Shown here: positions 36,843-46,602 of the stretch, one piece after another | Layout of the letters: each line of letters begins with the position of its first letter | Position numbering within the stretch: position 1 is the first letter of the stretch | Origin: an uncultured Flavihumibacter sp. | GTDB lineage: Bacteria; Bacteroidota; Bacteroidia; Chitinophagales; Chitinophagaceae | Direction: 5' to 3' | NCBI GenBank assembly: GCA_902168105.1 | Contig: CABHOY010000013.1 | Coordinates: 62,001-126,000 of the forward strand | Length of the DNA stretch: 64,000 nucleotides | The notes under the pieces: model-generated | Seen by the model: only the letters and a program-made list of their open reading frames with translations | Databases searched by the model: none | Told to the model about the DNA's origin: nothing | Made by a program: the position numbers and the translations under genes

Positions 36843-37985
36843 CTAGGAGCCTAACCGCGCTTTCAATGTTTTTTTCAGATTCTCGAGACTTGGGTCCGGA
36901 TAGGCTGTATATCTATAAATAATATCTCCTTTATTATCAATTAGGTAAAGTTCCGGATATGCATGCACCTGATAAAGCGTTTCAATGCTGTCATCATTAA
37001 CAATATGGATCCAATTCATTTGTCGCTCTTTAATGAATTGTCGCACCGTCTCTATTGGTGAGGCGGTGGCGACTGATACTATCTCTAATTGTTCTGCCGG
37101 ATACTGCTGCCTTATGTTCCTTAGTATTGGAATTTCAGCTATACATCCAGCGCACCACGTTCCCCAGAAGACAAGTAACACATTCTTCTTCGAGTAAATC
37201 TCTTTAAGTATTATTTTATTATTGTCGATATCCCTGGACGTAAATGAAATTGCTTTTTTCTCACCTTCTATAACTGCTCGTTCCAATATATACTTCTTAA
37301 TGCAGGCGCCCTCCTCACTATTTCTGAATTCTGCAGGAAAAATCGAATTAAACCGCTGTAATAGCAAATCCGGAGGCAGAAGGCTAAGAGAGTATCTTTC
37401 AAACAATACAAACGATCCGTATGAATCAGGTTTACTGCTAATGTATTCCAGCCGTTTACTGTCAATTGCCATATTAGCTTTCTGTACTTTATAGAAGCCA
37501 AGACTATCTTCAACCGTCCATTTTGGAATTATTGAATCTGACAAATGCTGATAACTATTTTGAGCGTCCTTTATATATTCATTCGCCGCTAAAAATTCTG
37601 GTGCAAAGTCCTGTGCGTTCGTCAGCGTACAGTTTTTAAAGGGATCGGCTGCATCGATAGGCCCCGGAATTGCTACTGTAGCGGGTTTTTCTGTAGTGAA
37701 TATTGTCATAGCGTACTCGCTATCCCCCTTAACATACTTTACGAGAATTTGAGCATTCAGAGTGTTATAGCTTTGAGAGATGGTAGCTTTATTATTGTTG
37801 TAAGACGCCGAAACAGGCAGCTTTGTTCTTTCATGACAGTCATAGTAGTAGAACGATAGTCTTTTCATTTCTGTGCTATCCGGGAGCAGAAAGGATACCT
37901 TAAATCTCTTTTGGGCTGATGATAATCCGGGGCACACAAGAAGTATGATAAAACAAATAACAGATTTTATAACAGTCGTATTCAT
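36843..37985 (-). CDS. TlpA/ResA-like periplasmic thioredoxin protein
   Basis: A 380-residue exported protein. A signal peptide (1-24, ending SSAQ) precedes a roughly 220-residue beta-rich and helical N-terminal domain of the DUF4369 type often fused to thioredoxins in Bacteroidota. The C-terminal TlpA-like domain has VLLVFWGTWCAGCIAEIPIL (CxxC at 278-281), VATASPIETVRQFI and YPELYLIDNKGDI with the cis-Pro. It is a stand-alone gene within the exopolysaccharide locus and visibly more AT-rich than the glycosyltransferase genes around it, so it may be a late insertion. Role: periplasmic disulfide reduction or oxidation; partner unknown. Confidence 0.88.
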   Translation of the reverse strand: MNTTVIKSVICFIILLVCPGLSSAQKRFKVSFLLPDSTEMKRLSFYYYDCHERTKLPVSASYNNNKATISQSYNTLNAQILVKYVKGDSEYAMTIFTTEKPATVAIPGPIDAADPFKNCTLTNAQDFAPEFLAANEYIKDAQNSYQHLSDSIIPKWTVEDSLGFYKVQKANMAIDSKRLEYISSKPDSYGSFVLFERYSLSLLPPDLLLQRFNSIFPAEFRNSEEGACIKKYILERAVIEGEKKAISFTSRDIDNNKIILKEIYSKKNVLLVFWGTWCAGCIAEIPILRNIRQQYPAEQLEIVSVATASPIETVRQFIKERQMNWIHIVNDDSIETLYQVHAYPELYLIDNKGDIIYRYTAYPDPSLENLKKTLKARLGS

Positions 37986-38279
37986 TTGTCTCTAACAGTT
38001 TATCTGATAATATTCCAGCTTAAATAGAAATATGGATTAACAATTCTTGCCGGAGGAAACGATAACTTTTAGGTGTATATCTGATACGCTGCGGTAGAAT
38101 CGAAAGCAAATCTAATGAACAATAGTTAGAACAGAAATTTTATATATAAATGATCTTAACCAATTTGAGATAGTTTCCTTGTCTTCTTAATGTATATACG
38201 TTTAATGGCTGGAATACCTACCCTCGACTTGTTTCCTGTACGACCGACAATTTATTGTCGTTTATAATGAGCATCGTGC

Positions 38280-39617
38280 TCACTTCACCAGTTTCAGTTT
38301 CCCGCCCACCTTTTCAAGCAGTAACTGGCACTCCGCCCATCCTAGTTTCACAATCTCGCCCGCAGTGAACGGCACATATTTCTTCAGCATATAATATCCT
38401 ATCACTACACAGATGATCATGTTTAACAGTGATCCAAATGCTACCCAGCGTACATCATGGGTAAAATAAATGAAGAGGATATCACCAATGATGTTCAGTA
38501 TGAGTTTGATGAAATTCTTATAAAAATTAGTCAGCGGCCGGTTGATCATATCCAGCGCAACGCCGATAAAACGGTCTATAGGATATAACACAGCACATAA
38601 CAGGAATATGCGTACGACTTCAGTAGCAGGCAGGTATGCGCTGCCCGCCAGAATAATAATAAGCGGTTTTGTGAACAGGATCATACCGATGATAAAAGGA
38701 ATGATCACAATACTGACAACGCCAGTATAACGGCTGAAAGCACGGGATACGCCCGCCCAGTCATTCTTGTTGGCAGCCCCGGAAAGTGTAGGCTGTGCCG
38801 TGGCTACGAAACTGCGTAAAATGATCTCGATCACTTCCATGAACTTCTGCGGAATAGCGTATATGGCCACAGCGGCAGGACTGATCATCGTACGGATAAG
38901 GAAGTTGTCAGAGTAATTGAGAAAACCAGAAGAGATCATGCTGCCTACAATGAGCCAGCCGTATTTTACCAGAATGATCACCTGTTTCTTAGTGCTGTAT
39001 ACGAGGGAACGGATCTTTGTCCAGCCCATCACCAGCGTGAAAATACTTGTTGCTGCGAGGCCGGTCGTATAGGCGAATAACACATGGGGTAGTGTAACAT
39101 CACTCAGAAAATGAAATAATAATATCATTACCAGGAACCCGCCATTCTGCCAGAAACGTACCTGTAAGATCTTATCAAAACGGTGCTCCGCCTGCAGGAA
39201 CCAGCTAGCGATATTGAATGGAACGGAAACCACCGTCATAAGGCCCAGCCAGCGCATAAAGAAGCGCCAGGTTTCGTCAAAATAATTATATAATATGAGT
39301 CCTGCGATGAGGTTTAAAAGGAGGTATACGCCCGTTAGAATGAGCACCATGTACCAGGCGCTTCCCGCTACCTCTTTACCGGTTTTTTCGTCTACGCCGG
39401 TGTAGAATTTAATAATGCCCGATTGCAATAATGCGGTACGGATCTGATCCAGCACGGTATATGTTCCGATAAACAAAACCCATTCTCCAAAGGCTGAAAG
39501 CGATAGTAAACGTACCAGGATGGCAAAGGATAATACATTCAGAAAAGCCGAGACCAGATTACCTAATAATGAGTGAAAGTGCCTGTTGTTAAGTACCGAT
39601 AATAATTTAAATCCCAT
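38280..39617 (-). CDS. Wzx-type oligosaccharide flippase
   Basis: A 445-residue inner-membrane protein with about twelve segments. The opening SLLGNLVSAFLNVLSFAILVRLLSLSAFGEWVLF (about residues 16-49) is the hallmark of the polysaccharide transporter (PST/MOP) family, and FLNYSDNFLIRTMISPAAVAIYAIPQKF (about 235-262) carries the second conserved helix pair. It would flip the lipid-linked repeat unit made by the transferases at 27508-36676 to the Wzy-like protein. It is transcribed alone on the minus strand; the 294-base gap to the TlpA gene contains only weak hairpins, at 38245-38260 and around 38269. Confidence 0.9.
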   Translation of the reverse strand: MGFKLLSVLNNRHFHSLLGNLVSAFLNVLSFAILVRLLSLSAFGEWVLFIGTYTVLDQIRTALLQSGIIKFYTGVDEKTGKEVAGSAWYMVLILTGVYLLLNLIAGLILYNYFDETWRFFMRWLGLMTVVSVPFNIASWFLQAEHRFDKILQVRFWQNGGFLVMILLFHFLSDVTLPHVLFAYTTGLAATSIFTLVMGWTKIRSLVYSTKKQVIILVKYGWLIVGSMISSGFLNYSDNFLIRTMISPAAVAIYAIPQKFMEVIEIILRSFVATAQPTLSGAANKNDWAGVSRAFSRYTGVVSIVIIPFIIGMILFTKPLIIILAGSAYLPATEVVRIFLLCAVLYPIDRFIGVALDMINRPLTNFYKNFIKLILNIIGDILFIYFTHDVRWVAFGSLLNMIICVVIGYYMLKKYVPFTAGEIVKLGWAECQLLLEKVGGKLKLVK

Positions 39618-40132
39618 GTATGTTATATGAAAACCAGTGAATTGAAATATTGCGCGGTCTTTTTACAGGATCAGGTTATTGGGGAAGGTGTATTCCGATG
39701 GCTACAATATTACCATAATGTAAAAATTTGACAAAATTTAATTTGTTACGACCCCGGCAATATTATATTTTTTAGAATGTTACGTATTTGTTTTTATTAT
39801 ACTTTATAAATTAATATAATTACATATAAAAAATATTCAATTTGACAAACAAAATAATTGTACTTTGCCGCCGGATCATGAGAAATATCTAAGAAATAGA
39901 AGAATATCAGGGGATTAGAACACCAGCATAATAATCAGACAGACGCCCTTATGAAAGAACCAGGCGAGTAAGGATACATTACGACGACCTTGAAGAAGAC
40001 CTTGTTGGGACAACGTACCACGATTACATCCAGCGTGCTTCAACCATTACAACTGAGTTGCTTTGTCATTTTTTAGAATGCGGAGATGACCTCCGTACAA
40101 GTGCACCATATATAATTTGAAAAACCTGACTG
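39618..40132 (+). promoter_or_regulatory. Intergenic region with candidate promoter for the 1500-residue surface protein
   Basis: A 515-base divergent gap. TTG at 39842-39844 followed 16 bases later by TACTTTG (39861-39867) is a near match to the Bacteroidota promoter in a very AT-rich stretch. It would leave a leader of about 260 bases before 40133. The leader contains a small CGGAG/CTCCG hairpin near 40082-40096 and no gene I can support. No clear promoter was found for the divergent flippase gene. Confidence 0.4.
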
Positions 40133-43100
40133 ATGACACAATTGTACTCAACTATGTTCAGGATGTTCACTGCATATCTAGCAGTGACACTGTACGCAAC
40201 ATTAGCAGTAACCGCGCAGCAGAAAGCGGTATCACTGGCCGGAACAAGTGTTACAAATTCCGGAGGTTATTATGAATATGTTCCGCCGTCGTATGCGAGC
40301 AGCAATGAGGCTTTCCCGTTGCTGATCTTTATTCACGGAATAGGAGAACTGGGCAACGGTACCACACAGCTGCCTGCAGTACTCAGGAATGGCGTTCCTA
40401 AACTCATCGAAGACGGAACATTCCCTACCTCTTTTAAAGTCAAAGGCAAAACTTTTTCATTTATAGTGGCTTCGCCACAGTTTAAGAGCATTCCCAGCCC
40501 GGTGGATGTACGTAGCCTGATCAATTACCTGAAAACCAAATTCAGGATTGATCCCAAACGTATTTATGTAACCGGATTGAGTATGGGTGGTGGTGTTACG
40601 GAAGATTTTGCCAGTGCAGATGACTCCTACGCCAGCATTCCTGCGGCCGTGGTGCCTATTGCAGGTAACATGAACCCCCTGCAGCTCCTTACCAGGCCGA
40701 ACATACTTGCTAAAAATGATGTACCTGTATGGTTCATCCATAATGACAGGGACCCGACAGTACCTTCCCAATATTCTAAAGACTGGGTGTCAATGATGGA
40801 GAAATATTCTCCTTCTCCCAATCCGGAACCAAAACTAACCGTCTTCAATGCTGCAGGACACGATGCATGGACTACCGCCTATGATCCTTCCTATAAGGAA
40901 AACGGAATGAACGTCTATGAGTGGATGCTGCAATACGAGAAAGGATCGCCTGTTAGTGCGCCACCTCCTCCGCCAGCTAGCGGCAACAAGAAGGTAATGG
41001 CAAAATCCAATATCGGTAATGGCATGTATTATACCGATGCCATGAAAACCTTCAAACTGAATCCTGGCGATACGCTCTGTATCCCTGCCGGCGATTACGA
41101 ATTTATACAGCTCGGTAACCTGGTAGGTACTGCCGCTAAACCGATCGTTGTTACAAACTGCGGCGGTGTAGTAAGAACAGGTATCAACACTTTAAAGACA
41201 GACGTTTCTTTTGGTATCATGGGGGGCAAATTCCTGCATATTACAGGTTCCGGCACTCCTGGTATCGAATACGGTTTTGATATCAAAGGACAGAACCTCC
41301 TGGGTATAAAAATGCAGGGTATCTATCTGGGCTCCGGTAGCACCGATATCGATATCCACAACTTCTATGTGCATGACGTAGGATCTTTCATGGTGGCCAA
41401 AACTACCCAGGAATGTGATAATCCTCAGTTCTGGGAAGGCAAGTACGTAATGAAGAACGTGAAGATCCACCACATCAAAGGCCGTTACGCTGATTACGAA
41501 GGTTTCTATATCGGTAACACCCATTACATAATGGATTATCTCCTTTGTAAGGGTATCAAATCCCACCATATCCAGGACCTGGAAGTGTATGATAACGACC
41601 TCCAGTACATGGGCCAGGACGGTATCCAGGTATCTATGTGTGATCTTGGTACGAATAAGGTCCATCATAACACTGTCCGTAACTACGGCACCACCAGACT
41701 GGATGCACAGAGTTACGGTATGCTGATGGGCGGCGGTTCCCGCGTAAGACTTTATGACAATGTTGTGGACAACGGATACCTGCCGGGTATCGCATTGTTC
41801 GGGTCTGGTGTCTCTTACGTGTACAACAATACCATTTCCAACGTAGCGAACGGAGAAGGTATCCAGGTGGCCGATAAACTCGTCCTGGAGCCTGTTACTG
41901 CCTATATCTATAACAATACGATCTATAACACCGGCGACGCCGGTATCAAGATATACGCATATCTGACCAAAGTCGGACATAGGGTGTACAATAACCTTAT
42001 CATCGAGAAGGCATTAGGTGGCAGCTATCCGACTGATGGTCTCTACATCAGAGGTGCGCAGAATATCAAGTTCGACTATGGAAATAACCTGTTCTCTACA
42101 ACTGCAAATGCAGGTAAGGTAGTGACCAGTGTAGCCAGCGGCGATCTGCATCTTACCAATACCTCCACAGCAATTGACGGTGGTAAATCAGTAGCCGACC
42201 TCGGACTGACAGACGATCTTGATGGTAATAAACGCCCTGTGAACAGTGGCTTCGATGTGGGCGCTTATGAATTCCAGGGACCTAAAACACCGGGTAAGGG
42301 CAACGAAACTCCGGTAGCCAATGCTGGTAAGGATATTACCATCACGTTGCCGACAAATACAGTTACACTTAATGCTACTGCCTCTACAGATGCAGATGGT
42401 AAGATCGGTAAATATGCCTGGAAGAAACTTTCCGGACCAACCGGTGGCACTATTACCAACGCAGCCATCGCAACAACCAGCGCAACCGGTCTGACAGCAG
42501 GCACCTACATATTCACTGTCACCGTTACCGACGATAAAGCCGCTACCGATATAGACAGTATCATAGTGAAAGTAAACCCTGCTGCAGCAAACAAACCTCC
42601 AGTCGCTAACGCGGGCAGCGCAGTGACTATCACGCTGCCGATCAATACCGTAACCCTGGATGGTAAGGCTTCTGTCGATGCAGATGGCGCTATCAGCAAA
42701 TACCAGTGGAAGAAAGTAAGTGGTCCTGCAGGTGGTGCTATTGCAACAGCTACAGCAGTAAAAACGAACATCACAAGCCTGATTGCCGGTACTTATGTGT
42801 TCTCACTGACAGTGACCGACAATAAAAATGCTGCCAATACAGCTTCCGTAACGGTGAAAGTAAATCCGGCCGTTCCTAACAAAGCGCCGGTAGCAAACGC
42901 AGGTACCAATACAAGCATCACATTGCCAACAAATACCGTAGCGCTGAATGGTTCCGCATCTAAAGATGCAGACGGCAAGATCACCAAATACCTGTGGAAG
43001 AAAGTAAGTGGCCCGAACAGCGGTACCTTCACACAGAACAACGTGGTGGCGCCTAAGGCGACCGGTTTGATCCAGGGTACTTATGTATTCTCACTAACAG

Positions 43101-44635
43101 TAACAGATGATGATAATGCCACCGCTACCTCGAATGTAACGGTAACAGTAAAGCCGGCTCCTGTTCCTAACAAGGCGCCTGTTGCAAACGTCGGTACAAC
43201 CATCGTGTCGATCACATTGCCAACAAATACAGTAACACTCGACGGTTCCGCATCTAAAGATGCAGACGGTAAGATCACTAAATATGCCTGGAAGAAGATA
43301 GACGGTCCGGCTACCGGTGGTACCGTCACCAGTCCTACGTTGGCTAAAACGACCGTAACAGGCCTCATAGGCGGTACCTACACGTTCTCCCTGACAGTAA
43401 CCGACGATGACAATGCCACAGATGCTGCGAATGTAGTAGTAAGGGTCAACCTTGCTCCGCAAACCAATAAGGCGCCTGTAGCTAACGCCGGATCTGATGT
43501 GACCATCACGCTGCCGGCAAATATTGCAACACTCGATGGTTCCGCATCTAAAGATGCAGATGGTAAGATCGCGAAATACTTATGGAAGAAGGTAAGCGGT
43601 CCGGCTAGTGGTACCTTCACGCAAAACAATGTTGCAGTAACAAAAGCAACTGGCCTGGTACAGGGTACTTATGTACTGGCACTCACTGTTACCGACGATG
43701 ATAATGTGACCGATACAGACACCATGACGGTGATAGTGAAAGCTGCTACACCTCCGCCTCCTGCGGCTAATAAAGCGCCTGTAGCGGTTGCCGGTAATAA
43801 TGTAACTATCACGTTGCCGGTGAATAGCGTCATCCTCAATGCTGCCGCTTCTTCCGATGCAGACGGTGTGATCACTAACTACCAGTGGTGGAAGACATCC
43901 GGTAAAGACGTACGCTTCTCTAACTCACAGGGTATCATCAATGTGGCATCTGCTCTGACAGAAGGTACTTACGAGTTTGAACTGATCGTAACAGATGACG
44001 ACAAGGCCACTGCAACCGACAGGATAACCGTGACCGTACTGCCTGCGAAGGATAATGATAACAATAACAATAATAATGTTCCGCCAGTATCACGTACGCA
44101 GGGAGATCTGACCATCAAACTGCCGGTGGAAAGTATGAACGCGAACGGTAGCGGTTCCTACTCAAGCAACAGTACTATCACATCGTATGCATGGAGACAG
44201 GTGTATGGTCCGCTCCAGGCTATATTTGCTGCTCCGAACGCGGCGACGACGAAGATATCCGGTCTGGCGTTCCCAGGTAGTTATGTGTTCGAACTGACCG
44301 TAACAGATGCCAATAAGCTGAGCAGCCGTTCTACGTTCGAGGTGACAGTCGTTGATGCAAATAGTGATGGTACGTTCATTCCTGAACTGACCACCTATCC
44401 GAATCCGGCTGTTAGTACGCTCTACTTCAAGCAACACATGAAGAATGCTACCCAGGGTACCATTACCATCTTCAACATGTCAGGCGCTGCAATGAAGAGC
44501 TATGTACTGCCGGCGGGCGATAATCTGCAGCAGGCGTTGGATATATCCTCTCTGCCAGCAGGTACATATGTCCTGCAGGTAACGTATAAGAACAGTACGT
44601 ATAAGTGGAGTACGAAGTTTATAAAAGCTAACTAA
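40133..44635 (+). CDS. T9SS surface protein: esterase domain, right-handed beta-helix, seven PKD-type repeats
   Basis: A 1500-residue secreted protein. Signal peptide to about residue 29 (LAVTAQQ). An alpha/beta-hydrolase domain (50-270) has IFIHGIGELGNG, nucleophile S150 in VTGLSMGGG, Asp in NDRDPTV (about 205) and H243 in AGHDAW. After a proline-rich linker (APPPPPAS), a parallel beta-helix spans about 310-690 with NN/DN-rich rungs such as VYNNTISNV and YIYNNTIYNT. Six good PKD-type repeats and one degenerate copy lie at about 723-1405. A type A T9SS sorting domain starts TYPNPAVSTLYF (about 1422) and ends KWSTKFIKAN. The esterase core is closest to the protein at 10821. It is probably a polysaccharide-active esterase held at the cell surface. 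M8 or M11 are alternative starts. Confidence 0.88.
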   Translation: MTQLYSTMFRMFTAYLAVTLYATLAVTAQQKAVSLAGTSVTNSGGYYEYVPPSYASSNEAFPLLIFIHGIGELGNGTTQLPAVLRNGVPKLIEDGTFPTSFKVKGKTFSFIVASPQFKSIPSPVDVRSLINYLKTKFRIDPKRIYVTGLSMGGGVTEDFASADDSYASIPAAVVPIAGNMNPLQLLTRPNILAKNDVPVWFIHNDRDPTVPSQYSKDWVSMMEKYSPSPNPEPKLTVFNAAGHDAWTTAYDPSYKENGMNVYEWMLQYEKGSPVSAPPPPPASGNKKVMAKSNIGNGMYYTDAMKTFKLNPGDTLCIPAGDYEFIQLGNLVGTAAKPIVVTNCGGVVRTGINTLKTDVSFGIMGGKFLHITGSGTPGIEYGFDIKGQNLLGIKMQGIYLGSGSTDIDIHNFYVHDVGSFMVAKTTQECDNPQFWEGKYVMKNVKIHHIKGRYADYEGFYIGNTHYIMDYLLCKGIKSHHIQDLEVYDNDLQYMGQDGIQVSMCDLGTNKVHHNTVRNYGTTRLDAQSYGMLMGGGSRVRLYDNVVDNGYLPGIALFGSGVSYVYNNTISNVANGEGIQVADKLVLEPVTAYIYNNTIYNTGDAGIKIYAYLTKVGHRVYNNLIIEKALGGSYPTDGLYIRGAQNIKFDYGNNLFSTTANAGKVVTSVASGDLHLTNTSTAIDGGKSVADLGLTDDLDGNKRPVNSGFDVGAYEFQGPKTPGKGNETPVANAGKDITITLPTNTVTLNATASTDADGKIGKYAWKKLSGPTGGTITNAAIATTSATGLTAGTYIFTVTVTDDKAATDIDSIIVKVNPAAANKPPVANAGSAVTITLPINTVTLDGKASVDADGAISKYQWKKVSGPAGGAIATATAVKTNITSLIAGTYVFSLTVTDNKNAANTASVTVKVNPAVPNKAPVANAGTNTSITLPTNTVALNGSASKDADGKITKYLWKKVSGPNSGTFTQNNVVAPKATGLIQGTYVFSLTVTDDDNATATSNVTVTVKPAPVPNKAPVANVGTTIVSITLPTNTVTLDGSASKDADGKITKYAWKKIDGPATGGTVTSPTLAKTTVTGLIGGTYTFSLTVTDDDNATDAANVVVRVNLAPQTNKAPVANAGSDVTITLPANIATLDGSASKDADGKIAKYLWKKVSGPASGTFTQNNVAVTKATGLVQGTYVLALTVTDDDNVTDTDTMTVIVKAATPPPPAANKAPVAVAGNNVTITLPVNSVILNAAASSDADGVITNYQWWKTSGKDVRFSNSQGIINVASALTEGTYEFELIVTDDDKATATDRITVTVLPAKDNDNNNNNNVPPVSRTQGDLTIKLPVESMNANGSGSYSSNSTITSYAWRQVYGPLQAIFAAPNAATTKISGLAFPGSYVFELTVTDANKLSSRSTFEVTVVDANSDGTFIPELTTYPNPAVSTLYFKQHMKNATQGTITIFNMSGAAMKSYVLPAGDNLQQALDISSLPAGTYVLQVTYKNSTYKWSTKFIKAN
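42302..44350 (+). repeat. Tandem PKD-type coding repeats, about 290 bases each
   Basis: Seven consecutive units within the 1500-residue protein, starting near 42302, 42592, 42880, 43168, 43467, 43770 and 44080. Each begins (N)(K/E)xPVANAG and contains DADGKIxKYxWKKxSGP and TGTYxFxLTVTDD. Units 3, 4 and 5 share nearly identical DNA in the middle (GTTCCGCATCTAAAGATGCA at 42950, 43246 and 43540), which points to recent duplication or gene conversion. The antisense frames seen across this stretch are a by-product of the repeats. Confidence 0.9.
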
Positions 44636-44639
44636 AACA

Positions 44640-45269
44640 TCAGGGGACCTTTTCCCATAATTTTGTAGCCGGGTTATACTGTTTGATGAGTCTTGCAGGA
44701 TTCCCGGCTACAATGCTAAATGGGGGAACATTCTTGGTAACAACGCTACCCGCTGCTACCACTGCATGTTCCCCTATTTTTATGCCTGCCGTGATCACAG
44801 CGTTCGCACCGATCCAGCTGTCGGCGCCAATATAGATCTCTCCTGTCGTACAGGTCTGCATACCAATAGGGATATCGACGTCCTGGTAACCATGGTTCAA
44901 TCCCGACATGACCACGTTCTGGGCAATGATCACATTATCACCGATGGTAACAGGGCCTATCAGCACATTGCCCATACCCACCTGTACACGGTCGCCGATG
45001 TGTACAGCGCCCATTCCGTTATTGACGGTGGCAAAATCTTCAATGATAGATCCCGCGCCTAGTGTGAAAGGGTTAAAGGGAAATACGTCCAGGCGGGTAT
45101 AACGGCGCACAATAGCGCCTTTACCTCTTTTATGCACAAAGCGGTTCACGATCCACCTGATCCATAAACGGGGTCTTGCCTGGCCTTTAGGCATTATCAA
45201 ACGGTGTGTAAATTGTTTGAGGCCGGGATTGCTTTTAATCCTGCCTTTCAGACTTTCAAAAGTGCTCAT
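44640..45269 (-). CDS. Left-handed beta-helix (hexapeptide) O-acetyltransferase
   Basis: A 209-residue acetyltransferase of the CatB/WbbJ group. The hexapeptide repeats are visible from about residue 72: GAGSIIEDFATVNNG, VHIGDRVQVGMGNVLIGPVTIGDNVIIAQNVV, then the catalytic loop His in SGLNHGYQDVD (about 124-134), and IGADSWIGANAVITAGIKIGEHAVVAAGSVVTKNVP. It transfers acetyl from acetyl-CoA to a sugar in the cytoplasm. It lies 4 bases after the GT4 gene at 45274, probably in one transcript, and adds a third acylation activity to the locus. Confidence 0.93.
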   Translation of the reverse strand: MSTFESLKGRIKSNPGLKQFTHRLIMPKGQARPRLWIRWIVNRFVHKRGKGAIVRRYTRLDVFPFNPFTLGAGSIIEDFATVNNGMGAVHIGDRVQVGMGNVLIGPVTIGDNVIIAQNVVMSGLNHGYQDVDIPIGMQTCTTGEIYIGADSWIGANAVITAGIKIGEHAVVAAGSVVTKNVPPFSIVAGNPARLIKQYNPATKLWEKVP

Positions 45270-45273
45270 CTGG

Positions 45274-46473
45274 TCATGCGTTATTTAGTATTGCCTCATA
45301 AATGGCTGTTACCGAGTTTTCCCAGCTATGTGAGCGGGCAAATGCAATGCGGCGCTCCTGAAGTTCAGTACTGTCCTCTTCAAGGGCTTTGTTGATCAAC
45401 GTAACATACTCATTTGCATTCCGGGCAAGATAGGTGTGCGAATCAAAGAATTCCATCGTCCTGGTGGCGGTTGCTACCACCGGCTTTCCTAAAGCCAGAT
45501 ATTCGTCTATTTTTAAAGGATAATTACCTACTGTCAGTACATTCACCTGCTGGGGATTGATACATACGTCAAAGGCGTTTATATAGGCAGGCAGCTCTTT
45601 CAGTTCCTTCCTGCCCAGGAAATGTACGTTGGGCAAATGGTGAAGGGTGGATTTCCGGAATTCTTCATCCTCAGGACCAACCAGTACTACCGACCAATCC
45701 TGGCCCTTCGCAATATGCTCTATAGTGCCGATATCCAGCCGCAGGGAATTCAATGCGCCTACATAACCTATGACCGGTCTTTCAATGCCCTCCATGTCTG
45801 CCGGCAGGGGGTAATCCCGGGTAGCGTCAAACAGGCTCAGATCACATCCCTGACCGACATAGTAGCTTTTCGGATTATATTTTCTAAGCATGTCCGCCAG
45901 GTAGTTGGAGTTCGCTACCGCAACGTCTGCTTTCGCTATATGCAGAGGTTCCAGTTTCTCGCCGTGTTTCCTCCAGTAATCCACGCCCAGCAGGTAGTCC
46001 CGGCTATAATAGATGTAAGTGGACGGTTTCAGTAATTCTTTCATATAGAAACCACGGAAAATATCGTTATCATTGAACAGGATAACGTCAGAGAACCCCA
46101 GTGCATCCATGGCGTCTTTGATACTCGCAGCAAACTTCCGGTTGTTCCGTTTGTTTAACCAGGAGAAGAGTGGCGATGCCGGAGCCGGCAGCCAGTTAAT
46201 AGATTCAAGTACGGAAGAAGGATAGAAACTCCATAGATTTTCCCCGACCGGTACGATCGCAGGTTCCTTCTTCTGTAAAGTCTTAAGATGATAAGAGATA
46301 TTGGGATCATCCTTTTGCCGTAAGATGGTTCGCCTGTCCAGCGGTGAATTGACATACAACACACGGTTGTGGCGCGCAAATTGTAACGCTATATTCTTAC
46401 AATTACTTCCTATTGGGGTATACCACTGTTGTAATCCAATGATGACAATATCCCGGTTCCTGATGAGTGACAC
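45274..46473 (-). CDS. Glycosyltransferase, GT4-like GT-B fold
   Basis: A 399-residue GT-B enzyme resembling TuaH-type and other family 1/4 transferases. N-terminal segments include DIVIIGLQQWYTPIGSNCKNIALQFARHNRVLYVN (about 8-42). The C-terminal donor domain has VIGYVGALNSLRLDIGTIEHIAK (about 232-254), VVLVGPEDEEF, LPNVHFLGRKELKELPAYINAFDVCINPQ and KIDEYLALGKPVVATATRTMEFF (about 322-344). The start codon is GTG at 46471-46473; an in-frame stop lies just upstream, so no ATG alternative exists. It is coupled to the acetyltransferase gene. Confidence 0.9.
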   Translation of the reverse strand: MSLIRNRDIVIIGLQQWYTPIGSNCKNIALQFARHNRVLYVNSPLDRRTILRQKDDPNISYHLKTLQKKEPAIVPVGENLWSFYPSSVLESINWLPAPASPLFSWLNKRNNRKFAASIKDAMDALGFSDVILFNDNDIFRGFYMKELLKPSTYIYYSRDYLLGVDYWRKHGEKLEPLHIAKADVAVANSNYLADMLRKYNPKSYYVGQGCDLSLFDATRDYPLPADMEGIERPVIGYVGALNSLRLDIGTIEHIAKGQDWSVVLVGPEDEEFRKSTLHHLPNVHFLGRKELKELPAYINAFDVCINPQQVNVLTVGNYPLKIDEYLALGKPVVATATRTMEFFDSHTYLARNANEYVTLINKALEEDSTELQERRIAFARSHSWENSVTAIYEAILNNA

Positions 46474-46602
46474 TGCAGTTAAGAATTATGGTGATATAAT
46501 TACTTATCGAGGTCTCAAGGGAGCATGGCTAAAAACGTCCCAAATATAGCTACTTTTTTTACATTAAAGAAAGCAGCACTAAAAGAAAAAGCGAACAATA
46601 TT

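Noticed and set aside
42265..43875. Several antisense frames across the PKD repeats
   Set aside because: They recur with the repeat period and read similar low-complexity peptides; they mirror the codon pattern of the sense repeats.
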